DNA of 52,723 bases, from positions 1 through 52,723 of IMG/VR virus record IMGVR_UViG_3300027759_000119. One strand, 5' to 3'. Both the position numbers and the translations under genes were made by a program. Under the pieces are notes generated by a model. The model was given only the letters and a program-made list of their open reading frames with translations, had not been told where the DNA came from and searched no databases. Origin of the DNA: a virus. Shown piece by piece: positions 52,404 through 52,723 of the stretch. Position 1 is the stretch's first letter, and each line of letters starts with the position of its first letter.

Positions 52404-52723
52404 CATACTCAACTTCCAAGTCTGTTAGTTCAGGATAGATAGGTAGACTCAAACATCTACGTGCTAGACTACTGCCAGCACTGAGCAAGTCTGGTCCGGG
52501 ATAGTGTTGATATGCTGGCAACTCATGCATGGGTGTTGCATAATGCACTTTGGTCTCAACGCCACGCAAGGCAAGATTACGTTGTAGTATATCTCGTTTG
52601 TCTGTATGTATTACAAACTTGTGAAAGCAGTGTTGATCAAAGTTGGTGTCATCAATTAAACAAGTGATATCAGGATTTTGTTTCAACATCTCCATCCAGT
52701 GTTGAGCAATGGTGCGTCTACGT
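52375..52723 (-). CDS. DegT/DnrJ/EryC1-type sugar aminotransferase, C-terminal part
   Basis: Only the last 116 residues are in the window; the frame stays open to the right edge. The segment DDTNFDQHCFHKFVIHTDKR, RNLALRGVETKVHYATPMHE and LSLPIYPELTDLEVEYVIDS is the typical C-terminal domain of PLP-dependent sugar aminotransferases, with the VHY-x-x-P-x-H motif. The active-site lysine lies upstream, outside the window. These enzymes put an amino group on nucleotide-linked keto-sugars, as in O-antigen, aminoglycoside (StrS-type) and flagellin-glycan pathways. An amino-sugar product would supply an amine for the amidinotransferase nearby; this link is inference. The first visible codons (RRRTIAQHW) continue the same helix, so there is no start in view. 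Confidence 0.8.
   Translation of the reverse strand, partial: RRRTIAQHWMEMLKQNPDITCLIDDTNFDQHCFHKFVIHTDKRDILQRNLALRGVETKVHYATPMHELPAYQHYPGPDLLSAGSSLARRCLSLPIYPELTDLEVEYVIDSVLDCV

Overview
This window is part of a T4-like (tailed, contractile) bacteriophage genome. The evidence is the set of T4-family homologues and their order: a late sigma factor of the gp55 type followed by a gp47-type recombination nuclease on the minus strand, then a baseplate block on the plus strand with gp53-, gp5-, gp25- and gp6-like proteins. Coding density is very high. The longest gap without a gene is about 110 bases (1238-1349), and I see no tRNA, rRNA, CRISPR array, insertion sequence or origin. The host cannot be named from this sequence. 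Long, modular baseplate and fibre proteins of this kind are typical of aquatic T4-like phages, so such a phage is likely, but that is inference.

Layout. 1-1237, minus strand: gp47-like nuclease (cut by the window edge) and gp55-like sigma factor, driven by a near-consensus sigma70 promoter. 1350-13075, plus strand: baseplate genes (tube-cap-like, gp53-like, hub-like, gp5-like spike, hub-associated protein, gp25, gp6). 13075-28596: one gene for a 5173-residue virion protein in the gp7/gp8 position, carrying an FG-GAP beta-propeller-like region. 28616-32179: a small protein, a structural protein, a tail fibre with a Peptidase_G2-like C-terminus, and another fibre-like protein, ending in a hairpin terminator. 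Five structural transcription units start with motifs close to the T4 late promoter TATAAATA, which fits the gp55 homologue.

32183-32228 is a compact boundary: the terminator overlaps the -35 element of a sigma70-like promoter (TTTACT-17-TATAAT). Downstream, 32234-47079 is one tightly overlapping plus-strand operon of non-structural genes: a small protein, glycosyltransferase-like proteins, six radical SAM enzymes in two classes, an unknown 341-residue protein, a 33-residue basic peptide, a NodU/CmcH-type carbamoyltransferase and a small DUF6356-like protein. A minus-strand block (47070-50398) encodes two more glycosyltransferases and a glycine-amidinotransferase-like enzyme. A 668-residue protein with repeated glycosyltransferase-like units and a DegT-type aminotransferase (cut by the edge) close the window.

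Together, the amidino-, carbamoyl-, amino- and glycosyl-transferases with N-terminal-twitch radical SAM enzymes look like a small biosynthetic cluster for a modified sugar or peptide conjugate. The target (virion fibre, DNA or host envelope) is unknown. Two of the radical SAM genes also contain, in the +1 frame and at the same relative place, well-initiated reading frames for small two-helix membrane proteins. These possible overprinted genes are the most unusual signal I found.
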